Source of the DNA: Bacteroidales bacterium
GTDB taxonomy: Bacteria > Bacteroidota > Bacteroidia > Bacteroidales > UBA932
NCBI GenBank assembly: GCA_017958765.1
Contig: JAGDBY010000125.1
Coordinates: 1-8,964 of the forward strand
DNA: 8,964 bases
Reading direction: 5' to 3'
The notes beneath the pieces were generated by a model that was not told the origin of the DNA, did no database searches, and saw nothing but the letters and a program-made list of their open reading frames with translations. Made by a program: the position numbers and the translations under genes. This document shows positions 6,092-8,964 of the stretch, piece by piece (position 1 is the first letter of the stretch; each line of letters opens with the position of its first letter).

Positions 6092-7258
6092 ATGATAAAA
6101 ACAGTATTACTTCTTCTAATTTACGTATTGACCCCTGCCGGAATGCTCTGGCTTTGCAACCGAGTTAAGTTCCTCGGTAAAATCGGTCCGATACTTCTTC
6201 TTTACATTTTAGGTGTCATCATCGGTAACCTTCCTTGGATAAACGACGGTACAGCAGGGCTAAAAGACACCATCACTACAGTAATGATTCCTCTGGCAAT
6301 CCCTATGATGCTTTTCAGGTGCTCTATTTCCAAGAGTGACCTCAAAGGTATATTTAAATCGCTGATTGCTGGCCTGATAGCCATTCTGGTGAGTATCATC
6401 GGAGGATATGCGCTGTTCGGCAAATATCTTGGCGTAGAAGGGCCTAAAATCGCCGCTATGCTTACAGGATGCGAGACCGGAGGTACAATCAATATGGCTG
6501 CGCTACAGCAGGCTCTCCACGTTCCCAGCGAGACATTCATTATGATGAACTCCTACGATATGATAATCTGCTTCCTCTACTTTGTCTTTTTGCTGAGCGT
6601 TGGCATCAAGTGGTTCCGCAAGATTCTCCCTTATAAGCAGGTGGAATACACAGAGGCTCAGGACAGAGAGGTCAGGGCTCAGATTGCTAAAGACAATGTC
6701 GCCAATCCATACAGGGAGCTGTGGTCTAAGAGCGGAGTGATGCAGATTCTAAAGATCATTCTCGCAGTGGCTATAGTCTGCGCCCTGGGATACGTCTGCA
6801 CAATACCTTTCCCTAAGACTTGGTTTACACCTATATTTATAATGGCGATAACCACCTTCTCGCTCGTCGCTTCATTTGTCAAACCTGTCAAGAAGCTGGA
6901 GAAGAGCTTCGATATAGGAATGTATCTGATTTACATATTCTCTATAGCTATGGCATCTATGGCTGATGTGAGAAACCTCAATTTCAAAGAGGGCTTCGCC
7001 GCATTCCTCTTCCTGTTCTTCATCATCTTCGTGTCACTGTTCGTGCAGCTGATTATCTCGAAGATTCTCAAGGTGGACGCCGATATGATGGTGGCAAGTT
7101 CGGTATCGCTTATCAATTCTCCGCCTTTCGTTCCGGTAGTTGTTACAGCTATGAAGAACAAGAACGTTCTGGTGCCCGGTATCACAATCGGACTTATCGG
7201 TTTCGCATTGGGTAACTATTTGGGAATGGGAATATTCGAATTGCTGCAGCTGTTCTAG
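6092..7258 (+). CDS. DUF819 (YjcL-like) multi-pass membrane protein
   Basis: The 388-residue product is an inner-membrane protein with roughly ten hydrophobic segments, among them about 4-21, 30-45, 88-108, 148-170, 217-236, 246-264, 275-291, 302-325 and 360-378. A polar cytoplasm-like loop at about 180-215 contains YTEAQDREVRAQIAKD. Two motifs typical of DUF819 proteins are present: TGCETGGTINMAAL at 125-138 and SLINSPPFVPVVVTAMKNKNVLVPGITIGLIG at about 339-370. The two halves look like an inverted-repeat transporter, with a Gly-rich and a Pro-rich re-entrant region, but no substrate is established for the family. Length matches the family (about 380-420). The gene appears to be transcribed alone, with a -7 element at 6065 and a terminator at 7277-7306, so context gives no clue to what it carries. 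Confidence 0.85.
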   Translation: MIKTVLLLLIYVLTPAGMLWLCNRVKFLGKIGPILLLYILGVIIGNLPWINDGTAGLKDTITTVMIPLAIPMMLFRCSISKSDLKGIFKSLIAGLIAILVSIIGGYALFGKYLGVEGPKIAAMLTGCETGGTINMAALQQALHVPSETFIMMNSYDMIICFLYFVFLLSVGIKWFRKILPYKQVEYTEAQDREVRAQIAKDNVANPYRELWSKSGVMQILKIILAVAIVCALGYVCTIPFPKTWFTPIFIMAITTFSLVASFVKPVKKLEKSFDIGMYLIYIFSIAMASMADVRNLNFKEGFAAFLFLFFIIFVSLFVQLIISKILKVDADMMVASSVSLINSPPFVPVVVTAMKNKNVLVPGITIGLIGFALGNYLGMGIFELLQLF

Positions 7259-7276
7259 AGCTACTTGTACAGAATA

Positions 7277-7306
7277 AAAAAGGTGACCTGAAAAGGCCAC
7301 CTTTTT
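7277..7306. terminator. bidirectional terminator between DUF819 gene and nqrF
   Basis: AAAAAGGTG (7277-7285) pairs with CACCTTTTT (7298-7306). After one A-C mismatch, CC (7287-7288) pairs with GG (7295-7296) around loop TGAAAA. The A-run on the left and T-run on the right let it end transcription from both converging genes, whose stops lie 19 and 20 bases away. Confidence 0.85.
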
Positions 7307-7325
7307 CTGTATTGTATACCGGATT

Positions 7326-8597
7326 CTATCCGCCGAAGTTGTCGTAGAGAACATTCTCAGGAGCAACACCGAGACTGTCAAGCAGATTGTTGACAGATGA
7401 TACCATCATAGGAGGACCGCACATAAAGTACTTGATATCCTCAGGAGCCTCGTGATCTTTGAGATAGAGTTCGTTCATCACATTGTGTACAAAGCCGGCT
7501 GTGTACTTAACGCCTGCCTCATCTGCTGCAGGGTCAGGACGGTCAAGTGCAAGATAGAACTTGAAGTTAGGGAACTCGCGTTCAATCTCGGCGAAATCTT
7601 CAAGGTAGAATGCTTCTACAAGCGCGCGGGCTCCGTAGAAGAACGATACCTTGCGGTTTGTCTTGAGAGTCTTGAACAGATGCATAATGTGGCTGCGAAG
7701 AGGAGCCATACCGGCACCGCCGCCCACAAATACGTATTCCATATCGTCAGGATCGTTCTTAGGGAGAAGGAATTCTCCGTAAGGGCCGCTGATGGTGACC
7801 TTATCGCCCGGTTTGCGTGAGAATACATAAGATGACGCTACGCCAGGGTTGACAGGGAGGCACTTGAATACGCCTTTAGGCTGGCTCCTGTCAAACGGAG
7901 GAGTGGCGATACGTACGTTCAGCTTGACGATATTGTCTTCTGCAGGATAAGAGGCCATAGAATAAGCGCGGATGGTAGGAGTAGGGTTATGCATCTTCAG
8001 GTCGAAGAAGTTATAACGCTCCCAGTCGCCTTTGTAAATAGGATCTACGTCGATGTCTTTGAAATCTACATCGCAGGCAGGAACATCAATCTGGATGTAT
8101 TCTCCGCTCTTGAAATCTATATGCTCGCCTTCAGGAAGACGTACTGTGAATTCTTTGATGAATGTTGCTACGTTGTGGTTAGAGATTACTTCACACTCGA
8201 GTTTCTTAACGCTAAGTACAGAGTCAGGAACCTGTATCTTGAGATTGTCTTTAACTTTCACCTGGCAGCCCAGTCTCCAGTTGTCGAGAATCTGTTTGCG
8301 TGAGAAGAATCCCACCTCAGTAGGGAGAATGGTTCCGCCGCCTTCCAATACCTGGCACTTGCATTGACCGCAGTTGCCTTTACCGCCGCAGGCAGAAGGA
8401 AGGAAAATCTTCTGTTCTGCAAGGGTATTGAGAAGCGAGCTGCCCATAGGTACCTGTACCACCTTCTTTCCTCCGTTGATGTCGATAGAGACGCTTCCCG
8501 AAGGAGTGAGTTTGATCTTAATGAAAAGAAGGAGAGCTACGAGAATTAATGTCAGTACAACGATTACTGCAATAGCTGCTAGAATTGTCATTTTCAT
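7326..8597 (-). CDS. nqrF: Na+-translocating NADH:quinone reductase subunit F
   Basis: NqrF is the NADH-oxidising entry subunit of the Na+-NQR complex. It passes electrons from NADH through FAD and a 2Fe-2S cluster, and the complex pumps Na+ out of the cell. The 423-residue product has one N-terminal membrane helix (about 4-26). Its ferredoxin-like domain has cysteines C70, C76, C79 and C111 in CGGKGNCGQCKC and RLGC, at the same numbers as in Vibrio cholerae NqrF. The FAD-binding RAYSMAS motif begins at R210. The NADH-binding FVGGGAGMAPLRSH region and the MCGPPMM and YDNFGG C-terminal motifs follow. No key residue is missing. It lies 12 bases after nqrE, in the nqrABCDEF order, as the last gene before the terminator. 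An AGGAGG site 8 bases before the ATG supports the start. Confidence 0.98.
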   Translation of the reverse strand: MKMTILAAIAVIVVLTLILVALLLFIKIKLTPSGSVSIDINGGKKVVQVPMGSSLLNTLAEQKIFLPSACGGKGNCGQCKCQVLEGGGTILPTEVGFFSRKQILDNWRLGCQVKVKDNLKIQVPDSVLSVKKLECEVISNHNVATFIKEFTVRLPEGEHIDFKSGEYIQIDVPACDVDFKDIDVDPIYKGDWERYNFFDLKMHNPTPTIRAYSMASYPAEDNIVKLNVRIATPPFDRSQPKGVFKCLPVNPGVASSYVFSRKPGDKVTISGPYGEFLLPKNDPDDMEYVFVGGGAGMAPLRSHIMHLFKTLKTNRKVSFFYGARALVEAFYLEDFAEIEREFPNFKFYLALDRPDPAADEAGVKYTAGFVHNVMNELYLKDHEAPEDIKYFMCGPPMMVSSVNNLLDSLGVAPENVLYDNFGG

Positions 8598-8605
8598 ACT
8601 CTGAT

Positions 8606-8611
8606 CCTCCT
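8606..8611 (-). promoter_or_regulatory. strong Shine-Dalgarno site of nqrF
   Basis: On the minus strand AGGAGG lies 8 bases before the nqrF ATG and overlaps the nqrE stop TAG. Perfect sites of this kind are uncommon in Bacteroidota. It decides the start at 8597 over the ATG two codons later. Confidence 0.75.
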
Positions 8612-8964
8612 ATAATGAAATACCCATAAATGACATAAACGCTATACCCATCAAACCTACCACGATGAAAGTGATACCGAGTCCTTTCAGCGGTTTAGGA
8701 ACGTGAGAATAAGCCATCTTTTCACGGATTGCCGCAAGAGCGACAATAGCCAGATACCAGCCGATTCCTGAACCGAGGGCGTAAACAACGCTCTCGCCGA
8801 CATGTACGAACTCTCTCTGCTGCATAAACAGTGAACCGCCGAGGATGGCGCAGTTTACAGCGATAAGAGGGAGGTAAATACCGAGTGAAGAATAGAGGGC
8901 AGGCAGGAACTTTTCTACGACCATCTCAACAACCTGTACTATCGCTGCAATGACGGCGATGAAG
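8610..8964 (-). CDS. nqrE: Na+-NQR subunit E, C-terminal part (runs off the window)
   Basis: NqrE is an inner-membrane subunit of the Na+-NQR complex and, together with NqrD, helps carry electrons across the membrane. The visible 117 residues (FIAVIAAIVQVVEMVVEKFLP to the end) cover the last several membrane helices. The VNCAILGG motif contains the conserved cysteine of NqrD/NqrE that binds the membrane-embedded iron centre. ESVVYALGSGIGWYLAIVALAAIREKM and LGITFIVVGLMGIAFMSF are the typical C-terminal segments. The full protein is about 200 residues, so roughly the first 80 are outside the window; the frame stays open to the window end, and the ATG at 8924 is internal. Subunits A to D are expected further right. 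Confidence 0.96.
   Translation of the reverse strand, partial: FIAVIAAIVQVVEMVVEKFLPALYSSLGIYLPLIAVNCAILGGSLFMQQREFVHVGESVVYALGSGIGWYLAIVALAAIREKMAYSHVPKPLKGLGITFIVVGLMGIAFMSFMGISL

Noticed and set aside
7452..7820. Plus-strand open frame of 122 codons opposite nqrF
   Set aside because: nqrF is complete and well conserved on the other strand, and this frame shows no domain.

Overview
The window looks like an ordinary chromosomal segment from a Bacteroidota bacterium, most likely order Bacteroidales. Four things point there: the ftsK-lolA gene pair, a divergent nudix/pyrE pair, Na+-NQR subunits of Bacteroidales type, and promoters of the Bacteroidota form TTTG-N20-TAnnTTTG instead of the usual -35/-10. 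A genus cannot be named from the sequence alone. Gene density is high, and no mobile element, CRISPR array or integrase is visible.

Layout. Positions 1-1237 (+) hold the C-terminal motor and DNA-reading domain of the DNA translocase FtsK. Its upstream part is cut by the window edge and interrupted by an in-frame TAG at 41-43. Positions 1239-1730 (+) hold a LolA-like periplasmic lipoprotein chaperone, one base after ftsK. A Nudix hydrolase lies on the minus strand at 1714-2337 and overlaps the end of lolA tail to tail. It is divergent from pyrE (2412-3053, +), the orotate phosphoribosyltransferase.

After a 134-base AT-rich leader with a textbook Bacteroidota promoter comes the most unusual gene (3188-5839, +). 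It encodes an 883-residue lipoprotein with a short trimer-like coiled coil, a DUF4988/PL29-N-terminal-like head, and about 700 residues of extremely acidic, beta-rich sequence. Its codon choice differs from its neighbours in a way that suggests strong expression. A strong terminator follows at 5860-5889.

A tRNA-Lys(TTT) on the minus strand (5935-6007) has its own perfect promoter and terminator. Back to back with it starts a DUF819 (YjcL-like) multi-pass membrane protein (6092-7258, +). That gene converges on nqrF (7326-8597, -), with one hairpin between them that can end transcription from both sides. The 3' part of nqrE (8610-8964, -) runs off the right end.

Roles. The genes are mostly housekeeping: chromosome segregation (ftsK), lipoprotein transport (lolA), pyrimidine synthesis (pyrE), translation (tRNA-Lys) and sodium-based respiration (nqrE, nqrF). 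The acidic surface lipoprotein is the part most likely to be poorly described. It is a monocistronic, apparently strongly expressed gene inserted between core genes. A possible link is that LolA carries lipoproteins of this kind across the periplasm, but nothing here shows a dedicated system.
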